A stretch of DNA of 54,031 nt from Pseudomonadota bacterium (GCA_021848605.1 JAJZUM010000002.1:1-54031), one strand, 5' to 3'; positions 7,319 to 18,469 are shown, counted from the first letter of the stretch. Notes: a model not told the origin generated them from the sequence alone. A program made the numbers and translations.

Positions 7319-9913
7319 TCAGGCTACGCTGGCCGACTCAAGAAAATCCTTAGCAAAGCGTTGTAAAACGCCCCCAGCTTCATAAATCGATACTTCTTCA
7401 GCCGTATCCAGCCTACAGGTAACAGGCAGCTCAACAAGTTTGCCATGACGACGATGTATGACCAGGGTCAGAGTTGCCCGAGGCGTTCTGGCACCAACCA
7501 CATCGAAGGTTTCCGAGCCGTCGAGCCCAAGAGTCCTGCGATTCGTTCCTGCCAAAAACTCCAAGGGTAGGACCCCCATGCCGATCAGGTTCGTGCGATG
7601 TATGCGCTCAAAACCTTCAGCCACAATAGCTTCGACGCCGGCCAGACGTACGCCTTTGGCGGCCCAGTCTCGAGAAGATCCCTGACCATAATCAGCGCCT
7701 GCAATAATGATCAGCGGTTGCTTGCGCTCCATATACGTTTCAATCGCTTCCCACATACGGGTGATATGACCCTCTGGCTCGATACGAGCCAGCGAGCCCT
7801 GAATGACCTGGCCCGATGCATCCAGCACCATCTCGTTGAGGAGCTTGGGATTGGCAAAAGTGGCCCGCTGCGCCGTTAAGTGATCACCACGATGGGTTGC
7901 ATAGGAATTATAATCTTCTTCTGGCAAACCCATCATAGCCAGATACTCACCTGCCGCTGAATCAGCCAGGATGGCGTTAGAAGGGGACAAATGATCCGTG
8001 GTGATATTATCACCCAGTATAGCAAGAGGACGCATACCTTTCAGGGTACGTTCTCCCGCCAATGCACCCTCCCAATAAGGAGGTCGACGTATATAGGTAC
8101 TTTGCGGCCGCCACGAATATAGAGGACTTACTGATTGCACTGTACTATCCCTATGTTCAAACATGGGAATGTAGACCTGCTTGAACTGATCCGGCTTTAC
8201 TGCAGCCTGGACCACCGCATCAATCTCTTCATCACTGGGCCAGATATCTTTCAGACGAATGTCCTGACCCTCGAAGTGCCCCAGTACATCCTTCTCAATA
8301 TCAAAGCGCACAGTACCGGCAATGGCATAGGCTACGACCAGAGGCGGGGAAGCCAGGAATGCCTGTTTGGCATAAGGATGGATCCGGCCATCAAAGTTTC
8401 GGTTACCGGACAATACCGCCGTCGTGTAAAGATTTCGCTCGATAATTTCTTGCTGAATCGCAGGATTCAGTGCCCCCGACATACCGTTACAGGTCGTGCA
8501 GGCAAAGGCAACAATACCAAAACCGAGTTGTTCCAACTCTGATTTCAGGCCAGCCGCTTCAAGATACAAGGCAACCGTTTTCGATCCTGGAGCCAGTGAA
8601 GTTTTTACCCAAGGTTTGCGGGTTAAACCAACACGGTTGGCATTTCTTGCAAGCAGGGCAGCAGCGATAACGTTGCGTGGATTACTGGTATTGGTACAAC
8701 TGGTAATCGCAGCAATAATCACGGCTCCATCCGGCATTTGACCCGGCACTTCTTGCCAGGGCGCAGCGATACCTCGGGTTGCCAACTCCGAAGTAGGCAG
8801 CCGCTTGTGCGGATTGGATGGTCCAGCCATATTACGTACAACGCTGGACAAATCAAATTCGAGCACGCGTTCATAATCGGCTCGCTGCAGGGTATCCGCC
8901 CATAAACCAGCTTGCTTGGCATAGATTTCCACCAAACGCACCTGCTCATCTTCACGACCTGTCAAGCGCAAATAATCCAGGGTCTGCTGATCAATGAAAA
9001 ACATCGCTGCAGTAGCACCATACTCGGGCGCCATATTAGAGATTGAGGCACGATCCCCCAGAGTCAGAGATGCTGCTCCAGGTCCATAAAACTCAAGATA
9101 AGCGCCGACCACTTTACGCTGACGCAAATACTCAGTCAGCGCCAGAACCACGTCAGTAGCCGTTATTCCAGGCTGTGGCTTACCCTGCAGCTGAACGCCG
9201 ATGATTTCAGGTAAACGCATCCATGAGGCACGACCTAACATCACATTTTCAGCTTCCAGCCCCCCAACACCAACGGCGATCACGCCCAAGGCATCTACAT
9301 GAGGCGTATGACTATCCGTACCGACCAGAGTATCGGGATACGCTACACCTTGATCAACATGAACCACCGGTGACATCCGCTCGAGATTGATCTGATGCAT
9401 GATGCCATTACCCGGAGGAATCACATCAACATTCTTAAAAGCCAGTTTGGTCCAGTTAATAAAATGAAAGCGATCTTCATTGCGTCGGTCTTCCACCGCC
9501 CGGTTCTTGGCAAAGGCATCCGGGTCATAGCCGCCACATTCTACTGCCAAAGAGTGATCAACAATCAGTTGTACCGGAACCACCGGATTAACCTGTGCCG
9601 GATCACCACCTTGTTCGGCAATAGCATCACGTAAGCCGGCCAGATCAACTAAGGCCGTCTGCCCTAAAATATCATGGCAAACAACTCGAGCTGGGAACCA
9701 GGGAAAATCGCGGTCACGACGACGATCAATGATCTGCCTGAGGCAATCACTCAAAATCTCCGGCTCACAGCGTCGAACCAGGTTCTCTGCATGGACACGG
9801 GACGTATAGGGCAAATGATCCCAGGCCCCTGCTTGCAACTCGTTAACAGCGGCACGAGCATCAAAATAATCCCATGCGGTACCTGGAAGGTTTTTGCGGA
9901 AGCGACTGTTCAT
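7319..9913 (-). CDS. acnD: AcnD, Fe/S-dependent 2-methylcitrate dehydratase
   Basis: 864-residue aconitase-superfamily enzyme, the length expected of AcnD. It shows the catalytic RNEDRFHFINWTKLAF region, the GTDSHTPHVDALGVIAVGVGG block, 4Fe-4S cluster cysteines (TSCTN and ACTTCNGMSG) and the C-terminal swivel domain with GADYGQGSSRDWAAKG. It dehydrates 2-methylcitrate in the cytoplasm. It differs from PrpD, which has no iron-sulfur cluster, and pairing with prpF confirms the AcnD type. It starts 2 nt after the prpC stop, so it is translated from the same message. Confidence 0.95.
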   Translation of the reverse strand: MNSRFRKNLPGTAWDYFDARAAVNELQAGAWDHLPYTSRVHAENLVRRCEPEILSDCLRQIIDRRRDRDFPWFPARVVCHDILGQTALVDLAGLRDAIAEQGGDPAQVNPVVPVQLIVDHSLAVECGGYDPDAFAKNRAVEDRRNEDRFHFINWTKLAFKNVDVIPPGNGIMHQINLERMSPVVHVDQGVAYPDTLVGTDSHTPHVDALGVIAVGVGGLEAENVMLGRASWMRLPEIIGVQLQGKPQPGITATDVVLALTEYLRQRKVVGAYLEFYGPGAASLTLGDRASISNMAPEYGATAAMFFIDQQTLDYLRLTGREDEQVRLVEIYAKQAGLWADTLQRADYERVLEFDLSSVVRNMAGPSNPHKRLPTSELATRGIAAPWQEVPGQMPDGAVIIAAITSCTNTSNPRNVIAAALLARNANRVGLTRKPWVKTSLAPGSKTVALYLEAAGLKSELEQLGFGIVAFACTTCNGMSGALNPAIQQEIIERNLYTTAVLSGNRNFDGRIHPYAKQAFLASPPLVVAYAIAGTVRFDIEKDVLGHFEGQDIRLKDIWPSDEEIDAVVQAAVKPDQFKQVYIPMFEHRDSTVQSVSPLYSWRPQSTYIRRPPYWEGALAGERTLKGMRPLAILGDNITTDHLSPSNAILADSAAGEYLAMMGLPEEDYNSYATHRGDHLTAQRATFANPKLLNEMVLDASGQVIQGSLARIEPEGHITRMWEAIETYMERKQPLIIIAGADYGQGSSRDWAAKGVRLAGVEAIVAEGFERIHRTNLIGMGVLPLEFLAGTNRRTLGLDGSETFDVVGARTPRATLTLVIHRRHGKLVELPVTCRLDTAEEVSIYEAGGVLQRFAKDFLESASVA

Positions 9914-9914
9914 C

Positions 9915-11069
9915 TTAGTGGCGATCCTTTAACGGAACGAATTTTTGATCCTCAGGACCGGTATAGTTGGCACTGGGACGGATGATTTTACCGTCGATGC
10001 GTTGTTCAATGACATGCGCCGACCAGCCACTGGTACGGGCAATAACGAATAACGGCGTAAACATAGCTGTAGGTACCCCCATCATGTGGTAACTGACAGC
10101 ACTGAACCAGTCCAGATTGGGAAACATTTTTTTCACTTCCCACATCACTGACTCCAGTCGCTCTGCAATATCAAACATTTTCATATTGTGCTGTTCAGCA
10201 CTGAGTTGGCGAGCGACTTCCTTGATGACCTTATTACGCGGATCACTCACGGTATACACCGGATGGCCAAAGCCAATAACGACCTCCTTGCGACTTACCC
10301 GATCACGAATATCAGCCTCAGCCTCTTCTGGATTGTTGTATCTTTTCTGGATCTCAAAGGCCACTTCATTGGCACCACCATGCTTGGGGCCACGCAAAGC
10401 TCCAATACCTCCGGCCAATGCTGAGTACATATCCGAGCCAGTACCTGCGACCACGCGGGATGTAAAGGTCGAAGCATTGAACTCATGTTCGGCATACAGG
10501 ATCAAAGAGGTATGCATCGCACGGATCCAACTCGCACAGGGCTGTTTACCATGCAGGAGATGCAGAAAATGACCACCGATGGAATCATCGTCGGTTTCAA
10601 CATCGATGCGTTTGCCGTTATGGCTGAAATGGTACCAGTAGAGCAACATGGAACCTAAGGAAGCCATCAGCTTATCGGCGATATCACGAGCCCCTGGGTG
10701 ATTATGGTCATCTTTTTCCGGAGCAAGGCATCCGAGTACAGAGACACCCGTCCGCATGACATCCATGGGATGGGCCGATGGAGGTAATTGTTCCAAAGCC
10801 ACCTTAAGCCCTGCAGGCAGACCGCGTAACGACTTGAGTTTCGCCTTGTAGGCCGTCAGTTCAGCGATTGTAGGCAATTTTCCATGCACCAGAAGGTGAG
10901 CTATCTCTTCAAACTCACACGTTGTTGCCACGTCCAGAATATCATAACCACGGTAGTGTAGATCGTTACCACTACGACCCACGGTACACAACGCCGTGTT
11001 CCCGGCCACGGTACCGGACAAGGCGACTGATTTTTTCGGCTTGGGGAGAACGTTAGGGGTCTCGCTCAT
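9915..11069 (-). CDS. prpC: PrpC, 2-methylcitrate synthase
   Basis: 384-residue citrate synthase-family enzyme condensing propionyl-CoA with oxaloacetate. The segments [14 protein letters not shown] and [10 protein letters not shown] near the start are PrpC-like, and the active-site histidines and aspartate lie in [16 protein letters not shown] and the late DWFSAVSYH region. I chose the ATG at 11069 (GAGG 9 nt upstream); a GTG at 11075 would sit only 3 nt from it. It lies between prpB and acnD in the prp operon. Activity on acetyl-CoA as well is common in this family. Confidence 0.95.
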   Translation of the reverse strand: MSETPNVLPKPKKSVALSGTVAGNTALCTVGRSGNDLHYRGYDILDVATTCEFEEIAHLLVHGKLPTIAELTAYKAKLKSLRGLPAGLKVALEQLPPSAHPMDVMRTGVSVLGCLAPEKDDHNHPGARDIADKLMASLGSMLLYWYHFSHNGKRIDVETDDDSIGGHFLHLLHGKQPCASWIRAMHTSLILYAEHEFNASTFTSRVVAGTGSDMYSALAGGIGALRGPKHGGANEVAFEIQKRYNNPEEAEADIRDRVSRKEVVIGFGHPVYTVSDPRNKVIKEVARQLSAEQHNMKMFDIAERLESVMWEVKKMFPNLDWFSAVSYHMMGVPTAMFTPLFVIARTSGWSAHVIEQRIDGKIIRPSANYTGPEDQKFVPLKDRH

Positions 11070-11123
11070 ATTCACTATCCTCTGCTGGGCTAATATTGAC
11101 GGTTTGCTATCGTTGCGCTGAAT

Positions 11124-12008
11124 TTACGTGCCTTTGGAAAACAGCTGATCAATCTTGGCTTCATAGGCGTGGTAACCTAAGAACTCATACAGTTCCTGGC
11201 GCTGCTGCATGGTATTGAGAACACCTTCTTGTGTGCCATGCTGACGAATTTCCCTGAAGACATGAAGTGCAGCTTTTTGCATGGCTCGCGTTGCTGAAAG
11301 TGGGTAGAGAACCATGGCCACACCCTGTTCACCCAACTGCTGGGTCGAATAATAAGGTGTACTGCCAAACTCCGTGATGTTTGCAAGTACAGGAACACGC
11401 ACAGCGTCACAAACTTGTTTATACATAGTTAAATCGGTCATGGCTTCTGCAAAAATCGCATCGGCCCCAGCCTCCACATAAGCGCAAGCACGGTCGATAA
11501 CCCCTTGCAAACCTTCCTTCTGCAAAGCATCCGTACGTGCCATCAGTACAAAATCAGCATCTGTTTTGGCATCTACTGCGGCTTTAACCCGATCCACCAT
11601 TTCATCAACCGCAACAATTTCCTTGTTGGGGCGATGCCCACAACGCTTGAGCGCAACCTGATCTTCAAGATGTACGGCTGCAACCCCTGCCCGTATCATT
11701 TCTCGGATAGTACGAGCAATATTGAAAGCTCCCCCCCACCCAGTATCAATATCCACTAACAATGGTGTATCCACCGCCGCCGTAATACGACGGGCATCAA
11801 TGAGCACATCATCCAGTGAAGTCATACCTAAATCCGGCAACCCATAGGAATAATTAGCAACGCCTGCACCCGACATATAAATAGCGCGATATCCCACCTG
11901 AGTGGCCATCATCGCTGCGTAGGCATTTACAGTTCCCATCACCTGCAAGGGCTTTTCTTCGACCAGAGCCCGGCGGAAACGGGCACCTGCTGACAACTGA
12001 TGACTCAT
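11124..12008 (-). CDS. prpB: PrpB, 2-methylisocitrate lyase
   Basis: 294-residue member of the isocitrate lyase/PEP mutase superfamily. It cleaves 2-methylisocitrate to pyruvate and succinate, the last step of the methylcitrate cycle. The catalytic cysteine loop is visible as KRCGHRPNK, and the magnesium site as [19 protein letters not shown] chose the ATG at 12008 because GGAG precedes it by 7 nt; a GTG at 12011 is also possible. The ribosome site overlaps the end of the regulator gene, which places the regulator and the enzymes on one transcript. Confidence 0.95.
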   Translation of the reverse strand: MSHQLSAGARFRRALVEEKPLQVMGTVNAYAAMMATQVGYRAIYMSGAGVANYSYGLPDLGMTSLDDVLIDARRITAAVDTPLLVDIDTGWGGAFNIARTIREMIRAGVAAVHLEDQVALKRCGHRPNKEIVAVDEMVDRVKAAVDAKTDADFVLMARTDALQKEGLQGVIDRACAYVEAGADAIFAEAMTDLTMYKQVCDAVRVPVLANITEFGSTPYYSTQQLGEQGVAMVLYPLSATRAMQKAALHVFREIRQHGTQEGVLNTMQQRQELYEFLGYHAYEAKIDQLFSKGT

Positions 12009-12019
12009 CACTTCACTCC

Positions 12020-12745
12020 TCAGTTTTGACCTGGCGATACCTGCTCGGCCAGATCTGAAAAATGCTCTTCGATATTGCGACGCGCGGCACCGATATGGCG
12101 TTGCATAAGTATTTCGGCCATTTCACCATCGCCAGCCGCTATGGCTTCAATAATGTTATGATGTTCCTGGAAAGCTTTGTGCGGACGACCTTCCGTCACA
12201 GAGAATTGATAACGATACAAACGCACGCGGTGGTATAACTCCCCACACAGCATCTGCATCAGCACACCATTGCCCGAACCCTGAACGATGCGATAGTGAA
12301 AGTCAAAATCACCTTCGCTTTGAAAATAAGCACGCCCCTCCTGTAACTCGGCCTGCTGCTGGTGCATACGTAGAACTTGTCTCAGACCTTGTACTTGATC
12401 CGCGGTCATATGCCGAGCTGCCAGTCGAGCAGCCATACCCTCAAGCTCCTCACGAACCTGATAAATTTCGATCAGTTCAGTCATTGACAGAGAGATTACC
12501 CGCACCCCGACATGAGGGATACGCGTAATCAGCTTGCGCCCTTCGAGACGACGCAAAGCCTCACGCAAAGGACCTCGCGATACACCATAACGCGACGCTA
12601 AATCAGCCTCAGACATCTTACTGCCTGGCTTCATTTCACCTTTGACGATCGCATCCTGAATAGCAGAAAACACCCGATCCGCTCGGGTTATACCACCACC
12701 AGCGTCTTCAGTATCCTGTAAACCAACCACAAGCGCTTCAGACAT
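12020..12745 (-). CDS. prpQ: GntR/FadR-family regulator of the methylcitrate operon (PrpQ-like)
   Basis: 241-residue FadR-subfamily regulator. The N-terminal winged helix includes [20 protein letters not shown] and [15 protein letters not shown]; the C-terminal all-helical FCD domain (about 95-220) would bind a propionate-pathway metabolite. It is the first gene of the prp operon. Two TTGT-N4-ACAA-type palindromes flank its own promoter (12755-12766 and 12827-12838), so autorepression with release by 2-methylcitrate or a relative is likely. The symbol follows the name used for GntR-type methylcitrate regulators and is inferred from context. No good Shine-Dalgarno precedes the ATG. Confidence 0.85.
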   Translation of the reverse strand: MSEALVVGLQDTEDAGGGITRADRVFSAIQDAIVKGEMKPGSKMSEADLASRYGVSRGPLREALRRLEGRKLITRIPHVGVRVISLSMTELIEIYQVREELEGMAARLAARHMTADQVQGLRQVLRMHQQQAELQEGRAYFQSEGDFDFHYRIVQGSGNGVLMQMLCGELYHRVRLYRYQFSVTEGRPHKAFQEHHNIIEAIAAGDGEMAEILMQRHIGAARRNIEEHFSDLAEQVSPGQN

Positions 12746-12754
12746 AAAAGAGGT

Positions 12755-12766
12755 ATTGTCAACAAT
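12755..12766. promoter_or_regulatory. prp operator 1, ATTGTCAACAAT
   Basis: This palindrome (arms ATTGT and ACAAT) lies between the predicted transcription start (about 12775) and the regulator's ATG, where a bound repressor would block transcription. It matches operator 2 at 11 of 12 positions and the TTGT/ACAA form typical of FadR-like GntR proteins. Confidence 0.7.
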
Positions 12767-12781
12767 ATTTATGATAAATGA

Positions 12782-12810
12782 AAATTACAAGATCATTTTC
12801 TTGCTGTCAA
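12782..12810 (-). promoter_or_regulatory. Sigma-70 promoter of the prp operon
   Basis: Reading the minus strand, TTGACA (12805-12810) is followed after 17 nt by TAATTT (12782-12787). Start of transcription would be near 12775, about 30 nt before the regulator's ATG. The promoter sits between the two palindromic operators, whose centres are 72 bp apart. Confidence 0.6.
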
Positions 12811-12826
12811 TGGATGTACCCTTAAA

Positions 12827-12838
12827 ATTGTCGACAAT
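12827..12838. promoter_or_regulatory. prp operator 2, ATTGTCGACAAT
   Basis: A perfect 12-bp palindrome about 20 bp upstream of the -35 element of the prp promoter. It is nearly identical to operator 1. The pair suggests cooperative or looping repression by the GntR-family protein. The rest of the gap (12839-13015) shows no gene or clear terminator. Confidence 0.7.
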
Positions 12839-13015
12839 ATACTCGGAAAGCATGACTTACACCACGGGATTATTTTCGCAACCATGCCGAGATCTTCAGA
12901 TTGTCCATTAACACACAATATTTCCCCAGATGGATCTGCACCCAACAGTTTCCTCATCATCAGCTGACTCTGTCCCTATTCTTTCGAGTGAATCGATAGG
13001 GGGAACGCTTGCAAT

Positions 13016-13450
13016 CTAGTCGTAGACGCTGTGTGTAGCTGCTGGATTCGTTTTGGCATTCAACCAGGCGCGCCAGCCACCATACTCTGAAATATCCTGT
13101 GCATCCTGGGTTGCAATCCATTCACACAAAAATCCTTGTATCCAGTCACCTTGCTCAAGTCTGATGGTTCCTATACCAAGAGGGGCCGGAATACCCGTTA
13201 CAAAATCGCCCCAGGCATGCAGTGGCAACTGCCAGACTTCAACTTCAATTGCGACACCCTGCTGAGCGACTCGCAACAAACCCGGCCTTTGGGGTGGCCC
13301 TCCCGCCAAGGCGAAGAGTCGATACTCTGGCAGGGTTCGGGTTGACTGAACCCAGATAGCCCCTCGGTCAACCAACTCATGATTAAGAGCCAGTCCCGTC
13401 ATATGTGCACCACATACCACGATTTTTTGCATCCGCTCAATCAAATTCAT
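13016..13450 (-). CDS. Allophanate hydrolase C-terminal domain as a separate protein
   Basis: 144-residue protein matching the C-terminal domain of AtzF-type allophanate hydrolase (gamma-glutamylcyclotransferase-like fold). It has VVCGAHMTGLALNHEL at the start, PGLLRVAQQG in the middle and PAPLGIGTIRLEQGDWIQGF plus YGGWRAWL at the end. In most bacteria this domain is fused behind the amidase in one protein of about 600 residues; here the two pieces (450 + 144) sum to that length. Its ATG overlaps the amidase TGA in an ATGA junction, so it can be translated by re-initiation. In AtzF-type enzymes this domain is thought to act on the product of the amidase step. A past frameshift that made two working subunits is the simplest origin. 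Confidence 0.8.
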   Translation of the reverse strand: MNLIERMQKIVVCGAHMTGLALNHELVDRGAIWVQSTRTLPEYRLFALAGGPPQRPGLLRVAQQGVAIEVEVWQLPLHAWGDFVTGIPAPLGIGTIRLEQGDWIQGFLCEWIATQDAQDISEYGGWRAWLNAKTNPAATHSVYD

Positions 13451-14799
13451 GATTCAGAATCCTTGGTCATGCGCGCCCACTCCGATGCCCAATCGAGGAG
13501 ATCAGTATCCCGGAATGCAGGCGCAAAGAAAGTAACACCAAATGGCAGACCATCATTTTTGAATCCAGCCGGCATGGCAATTGCGGTATAATCCAGAAGA
13601 TTCATGAAATTGGTGTAATAACCCAACTCTGTATTTCTTGCCAGCGGCTCAGACTGGACCTCCTCTACCCGAAAAATACGTCCGGCGGTTGGCATCATCA
13701 TAAGATCAACCTCGGACCAGATACACTCAGCCCGGCGTTTCAATGCCTGGAGCCGATAGAGGGCACGAAACATGTCCGCAGCGGACTGTTCTCCTGCAGT
13801 AGCTACAACCTCCCGAATGACCGGAAGGATAGCCTCAGGGTGATCATGTAACAACTGCTGCATGATCAGATAGCGCTCGACGACCCATGGCCCCTGATAC
13901 AACATAGAGGCCACCTCAAAAAGACAACTGCAGTCCACCTCCTTGATCACGACCTCCGCACTGCCAAGACGGATACAGGCATGTTCATAGAGTCGAGCGT
14001 ATTCATGGTCTCCAAAAAATTGCAACTGATGCGATAGAGCCACACCGATTCGAAGTGGTTTTTGAAAAGAGGGCAACGGCGCGGGAAGGGTTCGGGCAAA
14101 GCTGTCTTGAGGATCAAAATGCACGATCCGATCAAAGACCCACCGTACATCTTCGACATTCTGGGCAAAAAGTGACACACAGTCCAGTGTTCGGCAAGCA
14201 GGTACGACACCTCGGGTAGAAATCAAACCCCGACTAGGTTTCAGTCCTACCAGATTATTGAATGCTGCCGGGATACGTCCTGAACCGGCGGTATCCGTAC
14301 CCAGACTAAAACTGACCCATTGGCTGGCAACAGATACCGCCGAACCCGAACTGGAACCACCGGCAATATAATCCGGATTAAAGAAATTGCGACAAACTCC
14401 ATACGGTGAACGCGTACCATTCAGGCCGGTAGCAAACTGATCCAGATTTGTCTTACCAATGGGAATAGCACCAAGCTTCACCAGGTGTTCCACAACCACA
14501 GCATTGCACTCTGGCCTATAGGCATAGGCAGGACAGGCCGCCGTCGTCTCCAACCCTTGCACATCAATATTGTCCTTGATCGCAAAAGGAATACCGTAAA
14601 GCGGCAACTGATCCGGCGAGGCCTTTTCCAGTTGATACGCCATAGCCATCAACTGCTCTGCAGAAAACCGACTGATCCAAACTCCTGCCCGATCCTCACG
14701 TTCCATTCGCCCTAGCAATTCATGTATCACCCTGGATGGCCTCATACCTTGGGCATATGCCCTCCTTAGGCTTTGTATGTCCATGGTTTCAGGAGGCAT
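13447..14799 (-). CDS. atzF: Allophanate hydrolase, amidase domain
   Basis: 450-residue amidase-signature enzyme hydrolysing allophanate toward ammonia and CO2. The Lys-Ser-Ser triad is complete: Lys in PFAIKDNID (about 75), Ser in [12 protein letters not shown] (about 150) and the nucleophile in [11 protein letters not shown] (about 173). I chose the ATG at 14799 (GGAG 9 nt upstream). It overlaps the carboxylase gene by 11 nt and ends before the C-terminal domain, which is encoded separately at 13016-13450. It is the last catalytic step of the guanidine/urea carboxylase pathway. The symbol is by family; the one-protein version is more usual. Confidence 0.85.
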   Translation of the reverse strand: MPPETMDIQSLRRAYAQGMRPSRVIHELLGRMEREDRAGVWISRFSAEQLMAMAYQLEKASPDQLPLYGIPFAIKDNIDVQGLETTAACPAYAYRPECNAVVVEHLVKLGAIPIGKTNLDQFATGLNGTRSPYGVCRNFFNPDYIAGGSSSGSAVSVASQWVSFSLGTDTAGSGRIPAAFNNLVGLKPSRGLISTRGVVPACRTLDCVSLFAQNVEDVRWVFDRIVHFDPQDSFARTLPAPLPSFQKPLRIGVALSHQLQFFGDHEYARLYEHACIRLGSAEVVIKEVDCSCLFEVASMLYQGPWVVERYLIMQQLLHDHPEAILPVIREVVATAGEQSAADMFRALYRLQALKRRAECIWSEVDLMMMPTAGRIFRVEEVQSEPLARNTELGYYTNFMNLLDYTAIAMPAGFKNDGLPFGVTFFAPAFRDTDLLDWASEWARMTKDSES

Positions 14800-17700
14800 G
14801 GACATCATCTCCAGACTGATCAAGAATCAATAAATCCTGACCGGGTGTAACCGCAGCACCTGGCTCGGTCATGATCCGCAGAACCAAACCGTCTGTCGGG
14901 GCATGGACCACTAATTCCATTTTCATGGACTCAATCAGCACCAGGGGGTCACCTGACTTCACACGACTTCCAGGCTCAACCAGGATTTTCCATATACTTC
15001 CAGGCACATGCGCCTTGATGCGGGATGCTCCATGGGGAAGAATATAGCTGGTATCCTCTGGGTCACTCATTTTTTCAACAAGGTGGCCATCTTGGCCAGC
15101 CAAACGCCAACGCTCACGTTCAGCATCAAAGGCCATCTGCTGGCGCTCCTTGAACAAACCGATGGCTTGTTCATGCTCTTTGAGCATGAACAGATATTCG
15201 GCAACGCAGAACTCACCCTCCTCAATTCTTAAGGTAAATCGGCCATTCAGAAAATCCCGGCGTAAGCGGAGCAGCTCCGCTTCAGAAACAGGATAAAAAC
15301 GAATCTGGTCAAAAAAACGCAATAACCAGGGTTTACCCGCCTCAAAATCAGCGGTTGTACGATAGCGGTTCCACATCTGTACCGTACGCCCGACAAACTG
15401 ATAACCCCCAGGGCCTTCCATGCCGTAAACACACATATAGGCACCACCAATACCCACAGCATTTTCTGGAGTCCAAGTCCGGGCTGGGTTGTATTTGGTG
15501 GTAACCAGCCGATGGCGGGGATCGACCGGAGTTGCCACAGGCGCCCCCAGATAAACATCACCAAGACCCATGACCAGATAACGTGCGTCAAAAACAATAC
15601 GTCTGACTTCATCAATTGAATCCAGACCATTGATTCGCCTTATGAACTCAATGTTGCTCGGACACCAAGGTGCGTCCGATCGCACGGATTTCATGTATTT
15701 GTCGATGGCTATTCGCGTTGCAGAGTCATCCCAGGATAGTGGTAACCAGACAGTTCGCGTCGGGACGCAGATCGACTCGGCCTGAGGCAAGACTGCTTCT
15801 GCCGCCACCAAAATCTCAAGAAGTTGTTCTCGAGACAAAATCCGGCTATCAAAATGTATCTGTAAAGAGCGTATCCCTGGGGTCAGGTCAAGGATACCCT
15901 CAATATTGGCCTGACCTATCCATTCCATCAAAACATGGACTCTCATTCTCAGCACAAGATCAAGAACCAGAGGACCATATTCCACCAAGAGATAGCGATC
16001 ACCCGCTTGCCGGTACACTACAGCCGGATTCTCGCCCTGCGCCGCTAAAGTTTTAAGCACCGGAGATGTTGGGGCCAACGATTCGGGCAAAGGAAGATCC
16101 ATGAGACGATCCAGGGAATCTATGGCTTCATCCTGCTGCCTTTCCCGATCATAGGCCGTTTGTGGATCTAAATTTACAAATCGAAGGGTATCACCTGGGC
16201 GCAATTGTCCAAGCTTCCACAACTCGGCATGTACCACCACTGCAGGGCAAACAAACCCGCCAAGACTGGGACCATCAGGACCCAAAATTACCGGCATGTC
16301 ACCTGTAAAATCAACGGCACCAATGGCATAAGCATTATCGTGGATATTTGAGGGGTGCAACCCTGCCTCACCGCCATCGGTTCGTGCCCATACTGGTTTC
16401 GGTCCAATCAAACGAACTCCGGTACGACTGGAGTTGTAATGCACCTTCCAGTCTGTTTTGAAAAATAGGTCGATGTCCCCTTCGGTAAAGAAATCCGGGG
16501 ACCCATGAGGGCCATAGAGCACACCTATTTCCCAATGGTTGACATATCGAGGACGTAACGGTTCGGCCAATCGCCGGTGTTCATGCTGATGCATTTCATG
16601 AATATGCAAAACATCCCCAAGACGTAAGGCACGACCAGCATGGCCACCAAATTGCCCAAGGGTGAAGGTTGACGCACTCCCAAGGTACTCAGGAACCTCT
16701 ATGCCACCCGCCAAGGCCACATAGGTCCTTGACCCATGCTCCTGTATGGAAGCCAGTTTAAGAACACTGCCCGCCGGCACCTTCAGGGATTGCCACATAG
16801 GTACCGGAACTGCGTCAAGAGTCGCCTCAATAGCCGCTCCGGTAATCGCGATCACCGTTGATACATGAAAGCGTAGAGTTGGCCCCACCATGGTACATTC
16901 CAAGCCGGCATGCCGATCACGATTACCGACCAGACGATTGGCAATCCGAAATGCTAATGTGTCCATCGGGCCGGACGGTGGAACGCCCACATTCCATAAA
17001 TGCAAGCGACCAGGATAATCCTGAATGGTGGTATGCACACCCCCATCAAGCACCTCGATGGTAGCTGGGCTATAATGAAAATCGCCCAGAAAACGGATTG
17101 TTTGCTTCCCGGCGACAAATACGCTGCTGGCCACAATTTGACGTAGATAATCAAGGTTCGTCTCGATTCCCGACAGTCGGGTTTGATTCAGCGCCACCTC
17201 TAGACGCTGCAGAGCCTGCTCTCGGGTTGGCGCATGAATAATCAGCTTGGCCAGCATGGGATCGTAATAGGGCGTTACCTCGGAACCCGTTACTACCGCA
17301 GTCTCAACCCGAACATGATCGGGAAATACAACCTCAGTCAACATGCCACTGGAAGGTTGAAAATCTTTGGCCGGATCTTCGGCATACAGCCGGACTTGCA
17401 GGGAAGCGCCTGAAAGTTTGGGTGAAAGGGAATGCAATTCAGGCAAATCTCCGCATGCGAGACGTACCATCCATTCAACCAGATCAACGCCCGAAACTTC
17501 TTCCGTCACCCCATGCTCTACCTGCAGACGGGTATTAACCTCGAGAAAATAAAATTGACCCGTCACCGAGTCGAGCACAAACTCCACAGTACCGGCTGAA
17601 CGATATGCAACAGCTTCCATGAGTCGGATCGCAGTGTTCTGCAACGCCATTCGCTGTGCATCATCAAGCCCAGGGGCCGGAGTTTCTTCAATAACTTTCT

Positions 17701-18403
17701 GATTGCGCCGCTGCACCGAACAGTCACGCTCCCCCAGGGCCAGAACTGTTCCTCTGCCATCTCCAAAAACTTGCACCTCAACATGTCGTGCTTCCTGGAC
17801 GAATTTCTCCAAATAAAGTCCGGATTCCTTGAAATTGGCACAAGCCAGTCGTTCAACGGACCGATACGCTTCAGGAAGATCCTCTTCGCGCCAAATCAGC
17901 CGCATTCCTATACCACCACCGCCCGCAGTACTTTTGAGCATAACCGGATAGCCAATAGAACGAGCCACTTCAATAGCTTCATCACTGCTTGATAAGAGGT
18001 TGCTGCCCTCCAGCAAGGGAACTTGATATTCCTTTGCCAGCGCTCGGGCGGTGTGTTTCAGACCAAAAGCCCGCATTTGCTCGGGCGTTGGACCAATAAA
18101 AACAACGCCGGCCATCTCGCAGGCCTCAGCAAAATCCGGGTGTTCCGAAAGAAATCCATAGCCCGGATGAATAGCCTCAGCACCTGTCTCCAACGCAGCA
18201 GCCAGTATTTTTTCAGCACACAAATAACTTTCTGCCGCAGATGCCGGTCCAATACACACCGCCTCGTCAGCAAGTTCAACGTGACGCGCATCCGTATCCG
18301 CTTCTGAATAAACCGCCACCGATACAATACCCAGGCGTCGCAATGTCCTGATGATCCGGCAGGCAATGGCACCACGATTGGCAATCAGTACTTTTTTAAA
18401 CAT
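14789..18403 (-). CDS. Urea/guanidine carboxylase (biotin-dependent)
   Basis: 1204-residue multidomain enzyme. Domains in order: biotin carboxylase (1 to about 450, with GGGGIGMRL), carboxyltransferase halves of the allophanate hydrolase subunit 2 and subunit 1 types (about 470-790 and 800-1010), a linker, and a biotinyl domain whose ESMKME motif places biotin on Lys1161. Such enzymes were called urea carboxylase. Those encoded with DUF1989 genes behind a guanidine-I riboswitch are known to prefer guanidine, giving carboxyguanidine. An Asp in the active-site region GAVDFTGD may mark the guanidine form, by memory of published work and to be checked. It follows two DUF1989 genes and precedes allophanate hydrolase. 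AAGAGG precedes the ATG just after a hairpin. Confidence 0.92.
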   Translation of the reverse strand: MFKKVLIANRGAIACRIIRTLRRLGIVSVAVYSEADTDARHVELADEAVCIGPASAAESYLCAEKILAAALETGAEAIHPGYGFLSEHPDFAEACEMAGVVFIGPTPEQMRAFGLKHTARALAKEYQVPLLEGSNLLSSSDEAIEVARSIGYPVMLKSTAGGGGIGMRLIWREEDLPEAYRSVERLACANFKESGLYLEKFVQEARHVEVQVFGDGRGTVLALGERDCSVQRRNQKVIEETPAPGLDDAQRMALQNTAIRLMEAVAYRSAGTVEFVLDSVTGQFYFLEVNTRLQVEHGVTEEVSGVDLVEWMVRLACGDLPELHSLSPKLSGASLQVRLYAEDPAKDFQPSSGMLTEVVFPDHVRVETAVVTGSEVTPYYDPMLAKLIIHAPTREQALQRLEVALNQTRLSGIETNLDYLRQIVASSVFVAGKQTIRFLGDFHYSPATIEVLDGGVHTTIQDYPGRLHLWNVGVPPSGPMDTLAFRIANRLVGNRDRHAGLECTMVGPTLRFHVSTVIAITGAAIEATLDAVPVPMWQSLKVPAGSVLKLASIQEHGSRTYVALAGGIEVPEYLGSASTFTLGQFGGHAGRALRLGDVLHIHEMHQHEHRRLAEPLRPRYVNHWEIGVLYGPHGSPDFFTEGDIDLFFKTDWKVHYNSSRTGVRLIGPKPVWARTDGGEAGLHPSNIHDNAYAIGAVDFTGDMPVILGPDGPSLGGFVCPAVVVHAELWKLGQLRPGDTLRFVNLDPQTAYDRERQQDEAIDSLDRLMDLPLPESLAPTSPVLKTLAAQGENPAVVYRQAGDRYLLVEYGPLVLDLVLRMRVHVLMEWIGQANIEGILDLTPGIRSLQIHFDSRILSREQLLEILVAAEAVLPQAESICVPTRTVWLPLSWDDSATRIAIDKYMKSVRSDAPWCPSNIEFIRRINGLDSIDEVRRIVFDARYLVMGLGDVYLGAPVATPVDPRHRLVTTKYNPARTWTPENAVGIGGAYMCVYGMEGPGGYQFVGRTVQMWNRYRTTADFEAGKPWLLRFFDQIRFYPVSEAELLRLRRDFLNGRFTLRIEEGEFCVAEYLFMLKEHEQAIGLFKERQQMAFDAERERWRLAGQDGHLVEKMSDPEDTSYILPHGASRIKAHVPGSIWKILVEPGSRVKSGDPLVLIESMKMELVVHAPTDGLVLRIMTEPGAAVTPGQDLLILDQSGDDVHAS

Positions 18404-18414
18404 CCAAACCTCTT

Positions 18415-18432
18415 GGGCAGGTCGTCCTGCCC
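18415..18432 (-). repeat. Intercistronic hairpin 2 (GGGCAGG stem)
   Basis: A 7-bp GC-rich stem with a 4-nt ACGA loop on the message, ending only a few nt before the AAGAGG ribosome site of the carboxylase gene. There is no T-tract. It could tune initiation on the 3.6-kb carboxylase gene or protect the upstream message. Confidence 0.5.
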
Positions 18433-18447
18433 GGTTTAAAGTTAGTA

Positions 18448-18461
18448 GCGGGCCGTCCCGC
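18448..18461 (-). repeat. Intercistronic hairpin 1 (GCGGG stem)
   Basis: A 5-bp GC stem with a 4-nt ACGG loop, just after the stop codon of the second DUF1989 gene. It forms a tandem pair with the hairpin at 18415-18432; both have ACG-type loops. It may be a 3'-end protector for the deiminase message. Confidence 0.45.
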
Positions 18462-18469
18462 CTTCGCTT

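Noticed and set aside
13016-18403. Operon for urea degradation
   Set aside because: Presence of DUF1989 genes and a guanidine-I riboswitch points to guanidine; urea remains possible as a side substrate.
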